Assembly: GCF_001668575.1 (NCBI RefSeq)
Contig: NZ_LZMD01000011.1
Location: 1 to 64,000 of the forward strand
DNA: 64,000 bases
Reading direction: 5' to 3'
Source: Mycobacterium sp. 1164985.4
Lineage (GTDB): Bacteria; Actinomycetota; Actinomycetes; Mycobacteriales; Mycobacteriaceae
Shown piece by piece: positions 1-9,400 of the stretch (position 1 is its first letter; every line of letters begins with the position of its first letter). The notes beneath the pieces were generated by a model. The model worked only from the letters and a program-made list of their open reading frames with translations, was not told the origin of the DNA and ran no database searches. Made by a program: the position numbers and the translations under genes.

Positions 1-72
1 CGAGGCTTCCATCATGGTGTCCAACAACCGCAACGCACGCTGCCGAAACTCCGGCGAATACTGACGGGGCAT
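1..72 (-). CDS. IS3-family transposase OrfA, N-terminal fragment cut by the window edge
   Basis: Read on the minus strand from an ATG at 72, the 24 visible residues begin MPRQYSPEFRQRALRLLD, the usual opening of the small HTH subunit (OrfA) of IS3-family transposases. An AGGAGG ribosome binding site (complement of 83-88) lies about 9 bases upstream. The rest of the gene and the catalytic OrfB lie outside the window. OrfA would bind the IS ends. Only the N-terminus is seen, so activity and subgroup cannot be judged. Confidence 0.7.
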   Translation of the reverse strand, partial: MPRQYSPEFRQRALRLLDTMMEAS

Positions 73-90
73 AGCTTTCCAATCCTCCTA

Positions 91-121
91 TGAAGATCGG
101 AACAAAACCTGGGGTAGTTCA
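91..121 (-). repeat. Probable terminal inverted repeat of the IS3-family element
   Basis: Outside the OrfA start, the minus strand at 121-91 begins TGAACTACCCCAGG. The TGAACnnCCCC start is typical of IS3-family ends, and it sits at the expected distance before orfA. Base 121 is therefore the likely IS boundary. The other end and the target duplication are outside the window, so this is inference from position and motif. Confidence 0.5.
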
Positions 122-230
122 CGTTCGTCGCGATCTAGCCATACCGCACTTAACCTCCTCAACGTCGACCGCGCTGTGGACAACGCGACCCTGTCAGAAA
201 GTTTGAGTCAGTGGACTTGTCAGACCTCGA

Positions 231-1750
231 ATGTATGTTCGATATATGTCGGGGAGCCGGTTGCAGGAGGCGCTAGCCGGACTGAGCGCCGCTTATGAGG
301 AGGTCGCCGCCTGCGATGTGGACCTGTTGACCCGACACGAGTTGGTGGCTGCTCTTGATGAGTGGGAGACGTTGTCGTGTCAGCTCCCGACGATGAATCA
401 CCGCTTGCTGGCTCGTCTGCAATGTGAGACGACGCCCAATGAGATGGGTGCCCACACCTGGAAAGAAGTGCTGCGGGTGCGCTACCGGATTTCTCCGCGG
501 AGGCGCATCGGCGGTTGGCCGAGGCTGAGTTGTTGGCCCCGCGTCAGGCGGTGACCGGGCCGTCGCTGCCGCCGGCCCTGCCCGCCACCGCAGCTGCGCA
601 GTCTTCGGGGTTGATCAACGCCGAACATGTCGAGGTCATCCGCAAATCGATCACCAAACTGCCCAGCTGGGTGGATGCGCCCACCCGCGAGCAGTTCGAG
701 ATCGACCTGGTCCGCACCGCGGTCAAAGTCGGGCCCAAAGAACTCACCGATACCGCCGACCTCACACTGTTTCTGCTCGACCAAGACGGACCCGAGCCCA
801 CCGACATCGACCGCGCCCGCAAACGCGGCCTCAGGAAGTCCAAACAAGGCCCCGACGGGATGGTGCAACTGCGCGCCACGCTCACCCCCGAAGCGTGGGC
901 GGTGTGGGAAGCGATCTTGGCCAAATACGCCGCGCCGGGCATGTGCAACCCCGACGACCCCGAACCGTGCACCTCGGGCACCCCGACCCAGGCCCAAATC
1001 GACAACGACCACCGCAGCCTGGCCCAGCGCCAACACGACGCGCTGCTCGCCGTCGGGCGCATCGCATTGATGAGCGGTCAACTCGGCCGGCTCAACGGGC
1101 TACCGGTATCGATCATCATCCGCACCACCCTGCAAGACCTGGAATCACGCGCCGGAGTCGGCACCACCGGCGGCGGCACCATCATGCCGATCACCGAGGT
1201 CATCCGGATGGCCGGACACGCCAACCACTACCTGGCCGTGTTCGACAAAGCCACCGGATCGGCCCTGGATCTGTTCCGCACCAAGCGCATCGCCTCTGCC
1301 GCCCAACGGATCATGCTCATCGCCCGCGACGGCGGCTGCACCAAACCCTGCTGCACAATCGGCGCCTACGGCTCCCAGGTACACCACGTAGTGGCCGACT
1401 GGACCGACGGCGGCAACACCAACACCGACGAACTCGGCCTGGCCTGCGGACCCCACAACCGCAGCGTCAACACCGACCGCGGCTGGACCACCCGCATGAA
1501 CGCCCGCGGCGAAGTCGAATGGCTCCCACCACCCGACCTCGACACCGGCCAAGCCCGAATCAACTACCACCACCGCCCCGAACGCCTCCTCCACCCCGAC
1601 AACGAAGCCTTGGTTGAGGACGCGTCGAAGGACGCCTCGGTGTCGGCCGACGAAAACCCGGTCGCCGAAGCCGAACCGGGCGAAGCGCCATCACCCGGCG
1701 GAACAGCTGAGCCCGGCGGGCCGTCACCTCCAGGAGACCAGGCCGCCTGA
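231..1750 (+). pseudogene. 13E12/DUF222-family HNH endonuclease-like protein, frameshifted
   Basis: The first part (231 to about 492) encodes a DUF222-type N-terminus (LQEALAGLSAAYEEVAACD). The reading then continues in another frame (AEAHRRLAEAELLAPRQ) to the stop at 1750. One base appears to be missing near 490-495, where the first frame reads RYRIS and the second picks up SAEAHRRL. The C-terminal part keeps an HNH-like zinc/nuclease region at about 1340-1470: Cys pair, HHV, W, GG-T, DEL-LAC, PHN. The tail (1620-1750) is Pro/Glu-rich. These proteins are multicopy in mycobacteria and usually 400-500 residues, so the two halves together are about full length. A sequencing error is possible. 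Confidence 0.75.
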
Positions 1751-1836
1751 CCGCGCGACGAGATCGCAACACGCACGCGGATAGTTCGACGGCACCGGTA
1801 TCGGCCTGCCCAGGGACGGCAGCCAAGAAACCAGAA

Positions 1837-1865
1837 ACCCACCCCGACCGATGGTCGAAGCGGGT
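1837..1865 (-). terminator. Hairpin downstream of the tRNA fragment (original tRNA-Ala terminator?)
   Basis: Around a CGACC/GGTCG stem (1845-1849 with 1853-1857), flanking ACCC and GGGT bases extend the hairpin. The segment clearly resembles the terminator beside the intact tRNA gene at 15557-15592, sharing spacing and much sequence. It is read here as the chromosomal terminator that lay behind tRNA-Ala before the island integrated. It has no strong T-run. Confidence 0.45.
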
Positions 1866-1873
1866 GTCCGAGG

Positions 1874-1921
1874 AGTGGAGCTAAGGGGACTCGAACCCCT
1901 GACCCCCACACTGCCAGTGTG
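1874..1921. repeat. attL: partial tRNA-Ala 3' copy
   Basis: These 48 bases match 15596-15643 except at 1890 (c here, t at 15612). They cover the tRNA 3' end, T-arm, variable loop and anticodon arm up to the base of the anticodon stem. To the right the sequence leaves the tRNA, so this copy is not a working gene. The mismatch falls in the T-loop and leaves the T-stem intact. Confidence 0.85.
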
Positions 1922-2034
1922 AAACAGGGTGTGCTGAACCATATTCCGGCGTCTAGTACGTGTCGAATCGTCCACGTCAGTGGCGAGTTTCCGTGTTCAT
2001 CTGTCTACTGCGTGTTCGCCAGTCATCGAGAGTC

Positions 2035-2053
2035 TTAGGACACCGTTAGGACA
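2035..2053 (+). repeat. Left pair of TTAGGACA repeats (candidate integrase arm sites)
   Basis: TTAGGACA occurs at 2035 and again at 2046, 11 bases apart and in the same direction. Related copies stand just inside the right end (15504, 15515, 15533). Repeats near both ends of an element but outside the core repeat fit arm-type integrase or excisionase sites. The role is inferred. Confidence 0.5.
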
Positions 2054-2056
2054 TGG

Positions 2057-2070
2057 CGAACAATTGTTCG
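2057..2070. promoter_or_regulatory. 14-bp perfect palindrome near the left end of the island
   Basis: CGAACAATTGTTCG reads the same on both strands. It lies four bases after the second TTAGGACA repeat and about 60 bases past the end of the TetR gene. It could be a binding site for a protein of the integration complex or a remnant operator. Apart from attL, these repeats and this palindrome, I see nothing in 1751-2128. Confidence 0.35.
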
Positions 2071-2128
2071 GGAACCGAGGCCCTCACTGCTCACCGTCCG
2101 ACGGTCGGCGGTGGCAATGCGGTCGTGA

Positions 2129-2710
2129 TTACCGCGGGCGCAGTCCGCTGAACAACACTTCGTGGATCGTGCGAGCCAGGAGATCCTCATCGAGTGGTTC
2201 GTCAGTGACGAGGAAGGTCAGTGCTGTGACGGTGGCGGCCCCGAAAAGTGCTGTGGCTGCGGCTCTGGCATCGGTCACGGCGGCCAACGAGCCGTCGGCG
2301 GCGCCGGCGTGCAGCAGCACTTCCACGGGTTGCAGGTATGCGGTGCCGATTTTGTCGGCGATGACTGGCATCCGCGCTGCCCGGCCGAGTTCGCCGATTA
2401 ACGCGCGGCAGGAAGCGGGTCGCTGAGCCATCACCCGTAGTTGGGCCGCGATGACACGGCGCAGTCGGTCGGCGCCGCTCCCGCCGCTGTCTAGGACGAT
2501 GCTGACCTCGCGTGCGATCTCGTGGAGAACATCTTCGAGCAGGAACGCCAGGATGTCTTCCTTGCCGGCGAAGTAGTAGTAAAGGGTGGCTTTTGGGACA
2601 CCAGTAGCCGCGGCGACGTCTTCGATTTTGGTGTCGTTAAGTCCGCGCTCGGCGAACAGCGCCGCAGCCGCCGGCAGGCGGTCGGCGATTTGTGCCGGAA
2701 CCTGACGCAT
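2129..2710 (-). CDS. TetR-family repressor next to CYP450
   Basis: This 193-residue protein has a TetR N-terminal HTH at about residues 10-55 (FAERGLNDTKIEDVAAATG, then VPKATLYYYFAGKEDIL) and an all-helical ligand domain. The ATG at 2710 is chosen because AGGAG lies 7-8 bases upstream; a TTG at 2725 would add five residues but would overlap the operator edge. It is divergent from the cytochrome P450 gene at 2775, and a perfect palindrome lies between them. That arrangement suggests it represses itself and the P450 and is released by a hydrophobic ligand. The ligand is unknown. Confidence 0.85.
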   Translation of the reverse strand: MRQVPAQIADRLPAAAALFAERGLNDTKIEDVAAATGVPKATLYYYFAGKEDILAFLLEDVLHEIAREVSIVLDSGGSGADRLRRVIAAQLRVMAQRPASCRALIGELGRAARMPVIADKIGTAYLQPVEVLLHAGAADGSLAAVTDARAAATALFGAATVTALTFLVTDEPLDEDLLARTIHEVLFSGLRPR

Positions 2711-2725
2711 TAACACTCCTGTCAA

Positions 2726-2742
2726 TTAGACTGGCAGTCTAA
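2726..2742. promoter_or_regulatory. 17-bp palindromic operator between TetR and CYP450
   Basis: TTAGACTG-G-CAGTCTAA is a perfect inverted repeat with 8-base arms and a single central base. It sits in the 64-bp gap between the divergent tetR and CYP genes, close to both starts. This is the position expected of the TetR binding site. The same sequence is not seen at the other cargo promoters, so this repressor probably acts locally. Confidence 0.65.
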
Positions 2743-2774
2743 ACCATCGGTTTACACGGCGAGGGGAGCAGCAA

Positions 2775-3968
2775 ATGACGACAGCCCAGCTTCACTACGA
2801 CCCGTTCGATACCGCCATCCAAGACGACCCGTACCCGGTCTATCGGCAGTTGCGCGATGAAGCACCCCTGTTCCGGGCCGAAGCTGCCAACACTTGGGTG
2901 CTCAGCCGCCACGAGGATGTGGTCGCTGCCCTGCTCGATCACCAGACGTACTCTTCGGTCAATGGTGTGTTTCCGACGCCGCCGGACGCGCCGTTCCTGG
3001 AATCGTTCCTGCCGATGATGATCATGATGGATCCACCGCGACACGATCAGTTACGCGGTTTGGTCAGCAAGGCGTTCACCCCTCGACGGATAGCGGCCCT
3101 GGAGACAGCCATCGATGAGCTGGCGATGTCGTTGATCGAAGGGCTTACCAGCAACCAGGGCCGTGCGGATTTCGTTGCCGACTTCGCGGGCGGCCTTCCG
3201 GCCATGGTGATTGCCGACCTGTTAGGTGTGCCGCGGGAGGATCGTCAGCAGTTTCGGCAGTGGTCGAGCACGTTGATCCAGTCCAACCCCGCGCACGGTG
3301 AGGTCGCCGAAGGCTTAGCGGCCGCGGCTGCGGTATATGGGTATTTCGCTGATTTCCTGGCCGATAGGCGCCAGGCACCGCGCGATGACCTGATGTCGGC
3401 GCTAGTGACGGCCGAGGTCAACGGCCAGCACCTCAGCGACGACGAACTGCTCGGGTTCTGCTTACTGCTGCTGATCGCCGGCCACGAGACCACCACCAAC
3501 CTGCTGGGCAACGCCGCGGTGGTGCTGGCCGAGCATCCTCAGAGCCGTCATCGGCTGGCGGCCGACCCGACACTGATCGGGCAGGCGGTCGAGGAGCTGC
3601 TGCGTTATGACTCACCGGTACAGGGACTTTCGCGGGTGCTGACCACCGATGTGACAGTCCACGGGACCACGATGCCCAGCGGTGACTCGGTGCTGTTGCT
3701 TTTCGGGTCGGCCAATCGCGACGAGCGGGTGTTTGCGGGCCCGGAGGTCTTCGACATCGACCGCAGGCCCGAACACCAGGTAGCCTTCGGTAGGGGTATC
3801 CACTTCTGTCTGGGAGCTGCGCTCGCGCGCATGGAGGCCCGAATTGCGTTACGCGCGTTGTTGTCACGGTTGCCGGACTGGGCGGTAGATAGAGATTCTG
3901 CGCTGCGCCTTCGGTCTGGGCCTATTCGCGGCTATCTGTCGCTGCCCATCAGCTGGCCGGCTAAATGA
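2775..3968 (+). CDS. Cytochrome P450 monooxygenase (island cargo)
   Basis: This 397-residue soluble bacterial class I P450 would hydroxylate a hydrophobic substrate using O2 and electrons from a ferredoxin. Visible hallmarks are the I-helix oxygen-activation motif AGHETT at about 235-240, the K-helix ExxR (EELLR, about residues 275-279), and the heme loop FGRGIHFCLG with the cysteine ligand at residue 345. GAGGGGAG precedes the ATG. No ferredoxin or reductase gene lies in the island, so host redox partners would be needed. It ends one base before the convergent TetR gene. The substrate cannot be read from sequence; lipid, sterol-like or xenobiotic substrates are all possible. Confidence 0.93.
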   Translation: MTTAQLHYDPFDTAIQDDPYPVYRQLRDEAPLFRAEAANTWVLSRHEDVVAALLDHQTYSSVNGVFPTPPDAPFLESFLPMMIMMDPPRHDQLRGLVSKAFTPRRIAALETAIDELAMSLIEGLTSNQGRADFVADFAGGLPAMVIADLLGVPREDRQQFRQWSSTLIQSNPAHGEVAEGLAAAAAVYGYFADFLADRRQAPRDDLMSALVTAEVNGQHLSDDELLGFCLLLLIAGHETTTNLLGNAAVVLAEHPQSRHRLAADPTLIGQAVEELLRYDSPVQGLSRVLTTDVTVHGTTMPSGDSVLLLFGSANRDERVFAGPEVFDIDRRPEHQVAFGRGIHFCLGAALARMEARIALRALLSRLPDWAVDRDSALRLRSGPIRGYLSLPISWPAK

Positions 3969-3969
3969 A

Positions 3970-4677
3970 CTAGCTACCCTGCGGTGCGAGCGTCATCGTT
4001 GCTCGCGTAGCAGGCTTGGACTCGGTATGAGTGTCGATATCCGGGCGCCGGTGTGCGGTGAGGAAATCATCGACAATCTTTACGCAGTCGTCATGAGTCA
4101 TGATGCGAAACCCGGTGATTCGGGTGAAGGCGAACGGCCCGATCAGCTGACACAGCGCCAGTTCGACGTCGAAGTCGTCGAGTTCGGCTCGCGCCTGCGC
4201 GCTGCGCAGCAGCGCGTCGAAGGGTTGTCGGTACTGGTCGATGACCCGGGCCCGCAGCGCCCCGGATGCGTCCCCGTCATCGGTGTCGCCTTTGGCGCCG
4301 GTGGGTCCCAGCGCGAGCCACGCCAGCGTGGTGACGTGCAGGGGTGCGTCGTCAAACAGCGCGGCTTGGCGGCTGAGCAATTCGATCAGCTGCTCGCGCA
4401 GGGTGCCGCTGGTCAGGGCCGGCGCAGTCACCTGGGGCAACAGACGCTCGAACGTGGCGGCCAGCAGATGTGAGGAACTCTTGAAATGGCGGTAGAGGGT
4501 GGTGCGGGCGACCTTGGAGGCCTTGGTGACCGCCTCGATGGTGACCGCCTCGACGCCTCCCGTGCTCAACAGGGTCGCGGCAGCATCGAGCAGCCGATTA
4601 CGTGACCGAACTCGGCGGGGGTCGATGTCATCGACATCCTCGTCTGGAATCAGCTCTGGCTGGTTACTCTCACTCAA
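3970..4677 (-). CDS. TetR-family regulator, divergent from thioesterase operon
   Basis: The N-terminal HTH at about 25-70 reads GGVEAVTIEAVTKASKVART followed by TLYRHFKSSSHLL, typical of TetR. The protein is about 235 residues from the TTG at 4677, chosen because GAGG stands eight bases upstream; a GTG at 4686 overlaps that site and is less likely. It is divergent from the thioesterase-TetR operon, and the intergenic region holds an operator-like motif that recurs before the MmpL operon. It could control either the thioesterase promoter or its own. The ligand is unknown. Confidence 0.82.
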   Translation of the reverse strand: MSESNQPELIPDEDVDDIDPRRVRSRNRLLDAAATLLSTGGVEAVTIEAVTKASKVARTTLYRHFKSSSHLLAATFERLLPQVTAPALTSGTLREQLIELLSRQAALFDDAPLHVTTLAWLALGPTGAKGDTDDGDASGALRARVIDQYRQPFDALLRSAQARAELDDFDVELALCQLIGPFAFTRITGFRIMTHDDCVKIVDDFLTAHRRPDIDTHTESKPATRATMTLAPQGS

Positions 4678-4737
4678 ATTAATCACCTCGACCCAGTCGA
4701 ACCTAGGCTATGTCGTCCCGCACTCCAGCCGTTGTGG

Positions 4738-4760
4738 TACTAACGGTAGCGTAGCGAAAC
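4738..4760 (+). promoter_or_regulatory. Operator-like motif upstream of thioesterase-TetR operon
   Basis: This 23-base segment contains GGTAGCGTAGCGAAAC and matches 5969-5991 at 19 of 23 positions. It stands about 20 bases before the TTG start of the thioesterase. Because the second copy is before the MmpL operon, the two promoters probably answer to the same regulator, most simply the TetR encoded between them (5306-5959). Confidence 0.5.
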
Positions 4761-4781
4761 TGATCGTACTGGGAGTGCACA

Positions 4782-5306
4782 TTGCCCGACAGCGCGTCAC
4801 CGCCGCAGCGGCTGCCTTCTCACACGCCGACGTGCATGGGGTGCGGCCCGCAGAACCCATACGGCCTTCAGCTGATGGTGTACCGCGACGGCGACCTGGT
4901 GTATGGCGATGTCACCTTCGATGAACGCCATATCGGCGCGCCGGGTTTGGCCCATGGCGGGGCGGTGGCAGCCGCCTGCGACGACCTGCTGGGTTTCACG
5001 CTCTGGATCGCCGGCACGCCCGCGGTTACGCGCAGCCTGACCGTCGAGTATCTGCTGCCGGTGCCTCTGCATCAGCCCCACCGCGTCGCCGCACACATCG
5101 CCTCACGCGACGGTCGCGCCCTGCATGTCATGGGCACAGGCACAGGCAGCGATGGCGTCACCCGCTTCACCGCCAGCGCCGTGTTCATCACCGTGTCCGC
5201 TGATCATTTCGCCGCCCACGGTGACGTGTCGGGATTCGGTGAACTGCTGGCACGGTTCGCCGCCACCGCCCAACCATCTCCCGACTCGCTCGGCGGGGCG
5301 CCGTGA
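4782..5306 (+). CDS. Hotdog-fold (PaaI-like) thioesterase
   Basis: This 174-residue hotdog protein would hydrolyse an acyl-CoA or similar thioester. It shows the N-terminal CMGCGPQNPYGL element common in PaaI-like thioesterases, then the central helix region GAPGLAHGGAVAAACDDLLG with the conserved HGG and a downstream Asp, and SLTVEYLLPVPL in the following strand. The TTG start has GGGAG six bases upstream. Its stop overlaps the next tetR start as TGATG, so the two are probably translated together. Placement with a P450 and an MmpL transporter suggests handling of an acylated lipid or release of a fatty acid; this is inference. Confidence 0.82.
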   Translation: MPDSASPPQRLPSHTPTCMGCGPQNPYGLQLMVYRDGDLVYGDVTFDERHIGAPGLAHGGAVAAACDDLLGFTLWIAGTPAVTRSLTVEYLLPVPLHQPHRVAAHIASRDGRALHVMGTGTGSDGVTRFTASAVFITVSADHFAAHGDVSGFGELLARFAATAQPSPDSLGGAP

Positions 5307-5959
5307 TGTCCACTGCGACGGAGGCCTACGTCACTTCGGCGCTAGCCGAGACGAAGTCGATTCGACCAGGCCCGGTGTCGTCCAACCGTTCTCGCGCGTC
5401 GGCGCGTCGGCGCGAGGCGATCCTGGATGCGACGTTGACCGCGGCCGCCGCCGGCGGCTACGAGGCAGTGCAGATGCGGGCGGTGGCCGAACGGGTAGGC
5501 ATCGCGGTGGGCACGCTGTACCGGTATTTCCCGTCCAAAACTCACCTGCTGGTTTCAGCGCTGACCCGTGAATTCGAACGCCTCGACATCTCCTGCGATT
5601 GGTCGGCCGTAGCGACCACACCCCAGGAGCGGCTGGGATTGCTCACTGCGCGGCTGCATGACGACTGGCAGCGCGACCCGCAGCTGACCGCGGCGATGAC
5701 GCGGGCGTTCGTGATTGCCGACACCTCCGCCGCCGGCGCGGTCAACCAGGCCGCCGGCGTGATCGAAGGACTCCTGGCCACAACCCTCGCCGGCGGCGAA
5801 CCCACCGACCACCACCGCCAGATCGCCGGCCTGATCGCCGATGTCTGGCTGGCCAACCTCACCGCGTTCATCAGCAACCGTGCAACGGCCGCCCACGCCC
5901 GCGACCACATCGACCGTGCCGTGGGACTTCTGCTTATCGGCGAGGCCGCCGCGAATTGA
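5306..5959 (+). CDS. KstR-like TetR-family regulator
   Basis: The 217-residue protein has an HTH segment (GGYEAVQMRAVAERVG, then IAVGTLYRYFPSKTHLL) that strongly recalls KstR, the mycobacterial repressor of cholesterol catabolism. KstR ligands are sterol-CoA thioesters, so a CoA-ester ligand is plausible beside a thioesterase. The ATG at 5306 overlaps the thioesterase stop; a GTG lies three bases earlier. Copies of one operator-like motif lie before this operon and before the MmpL operon, which makes it the best candidate regulator of both. It is not KstR itself by context, since no steroid genes surround it. Confidence 0.85.
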   Translation: MSTATEAYVTSALAETKSIRPGPVSSNRSRASARRREAILDATLTAAAAGGYEAVQMRAVAERVGIAVGTLYRYFPSKTHLLVSALTREFERLDISCDWSAVATTPQERLGLLTARLHDDWQRDPQLTAAMTRAFVIADTSAAGAVNQAAGVIEGLLATTLAGGEPTDHHRQIAGLIADVWLANLTAFISNRATAAHARDHIDRAVGLLLIGEAAAN

Positions 5960-5965
5960 CGCGAA

Positions 5966-5991
5966 CGCTACTACTAGTAGCGTAGCGATAC
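5966..5991. promoter_or_regulatory. Operator upstream of the island MmpL operon, with a 17-bp palindrome
   Basis: CGCTACTA-C-TAGTAGCG (5966-5982) is a perfect palindrome. The overlapping segment 5969-5991 repeats the motif at 4738-4760 with four differences. It lies seven bases after the KstR-like TetR stop and about 50 bases before the next start at 6040. It is probably a TetR operator controlling the small-protein/MmpL pair. Confidence 0.6.
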
Positions 5992-6039
5992 CTGTAGTAC
6001 CGTTGGGGTGACCCGATGATGTGTCAAAAGGAGCTCCCC

Positions 6040-6474
6040 ATGCTCAACCAATGGATCGAATGCTGCATGGTCCAGCGCGTATCGCTGCAGGACGGACTTG
6101 TGTTGAATCTCGATGACTACAACGAGCTGGTCATCTCTGGGCGGCTGCGACTGACCCTGCCGCCGGTGGGCACCTACCCGACCGAGGACGTGCTGATCGA
6201 CCCCACCAACGTCGCCCAGCACGAACGCCCACTACTCAACCTGGCCGGTTCGGTCTGCACCGAAGCCTGGTGCGCCGACAACGGCACACTGCACCTTCGG
6301 TTCTCGTGCGGGCACCGCATCGAGGTCGACGCCGACCCGCACGCCCCCACCTGGGAGCTCTACGGCAAACGCCACGGCTACATGGCCTGCTTGCCGGGCG
6401 GTCGGGTACGAACGGTGCGCCACGACGTTCCCGACGACAGCGCGGCCACCGAGATTGGCTCTGCCGCACCATGA
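6040..6474 (+). CDS. Small DUF6188-like protein coupled to MmpL
   Basis: The protein is 144 residues from the ATG at 6040, which follows AAAGGAG at good spacing; an earlier ATG at 6016 lacks one. It has no signal peptide or membrane segment. Two regions stand out: LNLDDYNELVISG near the N-terminus and WELYGKRHGYMACLPGG near the C-terminus. I associate these with DUF6188-type proteins of unknown function, and that assignment is tentative. Its stop overlaps the MmpL start as ATGA, the slot often held by an MmpS partner. It lacks the single N-terminal membrane helix of MmpS, so it is not an MmpS. Confidence 0.6.
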   Translation: MLNQWIECCMVQRVSLQDGLVLNLDDYNELVISGRLRLTLPPVGTYPTEDVLIDPTNVAQHERPLLNLAGSVCTEAWCADNGTLHLRFSCGHRIEVDADPHAPTWELYGKRHGYMACLPGGRVRTVRHDVPDDSAATEIGSAAP

Positions 6475-9400
6475 CCGACACCGATGCGACCGTCGCGGAC
6501 ACGGCCGCTTCCGTACACCGCAGACGCGACGGCCCGGCGGCATCGAGTGAGTACAGCCCACAGCTAGCGGGGCTGGGCACGTTCGTCGTCCGACACAAAG
6601 CCCTGGTATTCGGTGTGTGGATCGGCGCTGCCGTGGTGCTGGCACTGCTGTTCCCGCAGCTGGAGACCGTGGTCCGCCAACAGTCGGTGGACCTGGTGCC
6701 CCGCGACGCCCCGTCGCTGCAAACCGTCGACCGGATGAGCGCGGCGTTCAGCGAGCAGGGCTCCAAGACAATGCTGTTCGTCGCGATGGAAGACCCCGCC
6801 GGTCTGACCCTCACCGCACGCCAGCACTACGCGAACCTGGTGTCGCGGCTGCGTGCCGACACCACACACGTCCTACTGGTCCAGGACCTGCTCGCCGACC
6901 CGGTCACCGCGGCCCAGGCCGTCAGCCAGGACGGCAAAGCCTGGTATCTACCCGTCGGGGTTGCCGGCACCCTGGGTGATCCGGCCGCCGCCGAATCCGT
7001 GCGCGCCGTGCGAGACATCACCGCCAAAGAATTCGCCGGCACCCCTATCACCGCGCATGTGACGGGCCCCCCGGCGACGTTCAGCGACATGATCGCCTCC
7101 GCCGAGCACGACCTGTTGTTCATCTCGATCGCCACCGCAGGCATGATCGCCCTGATCCTGCTGATCGTCTACCGGTCGGTGTTCACCGCACTGTTGCCGC
7201 TGCTCGTCATCGGACTAAGCCTGGCTGTCGGGCGCGGAGTGCTGTCCGCGCTCGGCGAAGCCGGCATGCCGGTGTCCCAGTTCACCGTCGCGTTCATGAC
7301 CGCGATCCTGCTCGGCGCAGGCACCGACTACACGGTCTTTCTCATCAGCCGCTACCACGAACAGCGCCGCGCCGGCGCACCCGCCGATCAAGCAGCCATC
7401 TACGCCACCGCCAGCATCGGCCGCGTCATCCTCGCCTCAGCGGCCACCGTCGCCTTCGCCTTCCTGGCCATGGTGTTCGCACGACTCAGCGTCTTCGCCG
7501 CCCTCGGCCCAGCTTGTGCCATCGCGGTGCTCTTCGGGTTCCTGGCCACCGTCACGCTGTTGCCTCCGGTGCTGGCGCTGGCCGCCCGGCGCGGCATCGG
7601 CGACCCCAAACCCGACCGCACCCGGCGCTACTGGAACAGCGTCGCCGTCGCCGTCGTGCGCCACCCGACACCGCTTCTCTTGCTCAGCCTGACCATCCTC
7701 ATCGCCCTATCGGCGGTGGCCGCCACGATCCAGATCAGCTACGACGACCGCAAGGGCCAACCGGCGACGACCGCGAGCAACCAGGGCTACCAACTGCTCG
7801 ACCGCCATTTCCGCAAAGACATCGCCATCGGCGAGTTCCTGGTGGTGGAAAACCCCACCGACATGCGTACCGGCAAGGGACTGGCCGACCTCGACGAGAT
7901 GGCCTCGCGCATCGCCCAAATCCCGGGCGTCACCAAGGTTTCCGGAGTCACCCGACCCGCCGGCGCCCGACTCGACCAAGCCCAACTATCCTGGCAGAAC
8001 GGCCAGATCGGCAACAAGATGGCCAGCGCCGCCGCCGACGGCAACGCCAGGAAAGACGACCTGGCCAAGCTCACCAGCGGCGCCGACCAGCTCGCCGCCG
8101 GGCTAGCGAAACTGGACACCACCCTGCGCAGTGCCCTGACCCCGCTCACCGGAATCTTGAACCAAGCGCAGTCCGCCGGCGCACGTATCGACCAGTTACG
8201 GCCTCTGCTGCAACAACTTTCGGCCACCGCACCCAACATCGACCAGGCCATCCAATCCGGGCCAGGAATACGGCCGCTGGCTGAACAAGCCCAAAACGCC
8301 ATCGCCACAGTCGACTCACTCGTCGGAGCGCTCAACACGTCCCCGTGGTGTACCACCACCCCACAATGCGCCCAGATCCGCGACCAGGTACAAATCCTGG
8401 TCACTCTGCGCAACAACGGCTTCTTCAACCAGGTCGCCGACCTCGGCGACCGCTACAACCCGGCGGCCAACGCCACCGTCACCGGCACCCTCACCAACGT
8501 GCAGACAGCCGTCAGCTCAATGAACAAGGCGTTCGGCGCGCTGGGCAACCCCGCCGACATGGCCGCCAACATCGGCCGCCTCCAAGACGGCATCAGCCAA
8601 CTCGCCTCCGGCGCACAAGCACTGGCCACCGGCGTGCACACCCTGGCCGACAGCAACATCCAAATGCTCTCCGGGATGAGCCAAATCGCCACCCAGCTGC
8701 AGAACTCCGCACGCGCCACCGCCGGCTCCGACTCTGCCAGCGGCTTCTACCTGCCCGCCAACGCCTTTGACAACCGCCAGTTCGCCGACGTCGCCAAGCT
8801 CTTTCTCTCACCCGACGGCAAGACCGCACGCTTTGCCATCGAATCGAGCTACGACCCCTACAGCGGCGAGGCCACCCACCTGGCCCAGCAGATGGTCGAG
8901 GTCGCCAACGCCGCCCGACCCAACACGTCGCTGGCCAACGCCACCGTCTCCGTCGCGGGCTTCCCCGCCGTGAACGCCGACATCCAGCGGCTCCTGTGGT
9001 CGGACTTCACGCTGCTGGCCGTCGCCACCCTGCTCGTCGTCGGACTGATCCTTTTCCTGCTCCTGCGCGCCGTCCTGGCACCCCTGTACCTGCTGGGCAC
9101 CGTCGTGCTCAACTACCTCGCCTCGATGGGCATCGGCGTCCTGGTGTTCCAATGGGGCCTCGGCCACCAAATCGCCTGGCCCGTACCGCTCATCGCCCTC
9201 ATCATCCTGGTCGCCGTCGGCGCCGACTACAACATGCTGCTCGTCTCCAGGCTCCGCGAAGAATCCGGCCGCAACATCCGCGTCGGCGTCCTACGCACCG
9301 TCGCCAGTACCGGCTCAGTCATCACCTCGGCCGGTCTCATCTTTGCCGCCAGCATGTTCGGACTGATGGTCGGCTCCATTGCCATCATGATCCAAATCGG

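Noticed and set aside
231..554. Programmed frameshifting in the HNH gene
   Set aside because: No slippery heptamer or downstream structure is evident at 485-500; a simple one-base loss or sequencing error explains it.
482..1911. Long open frames on the minus strand opposite the HNH gene
   Set aside because: They follow from high GC3 of the plus-strand gene, have no family character and no start signals.
1980..2426. A plus-strand gene at the left end of the island
   Set aside because: It runs opposite the clear TetR gene, with Ser/Arg-rich, Ala-rich composition typical of a shadow frame.
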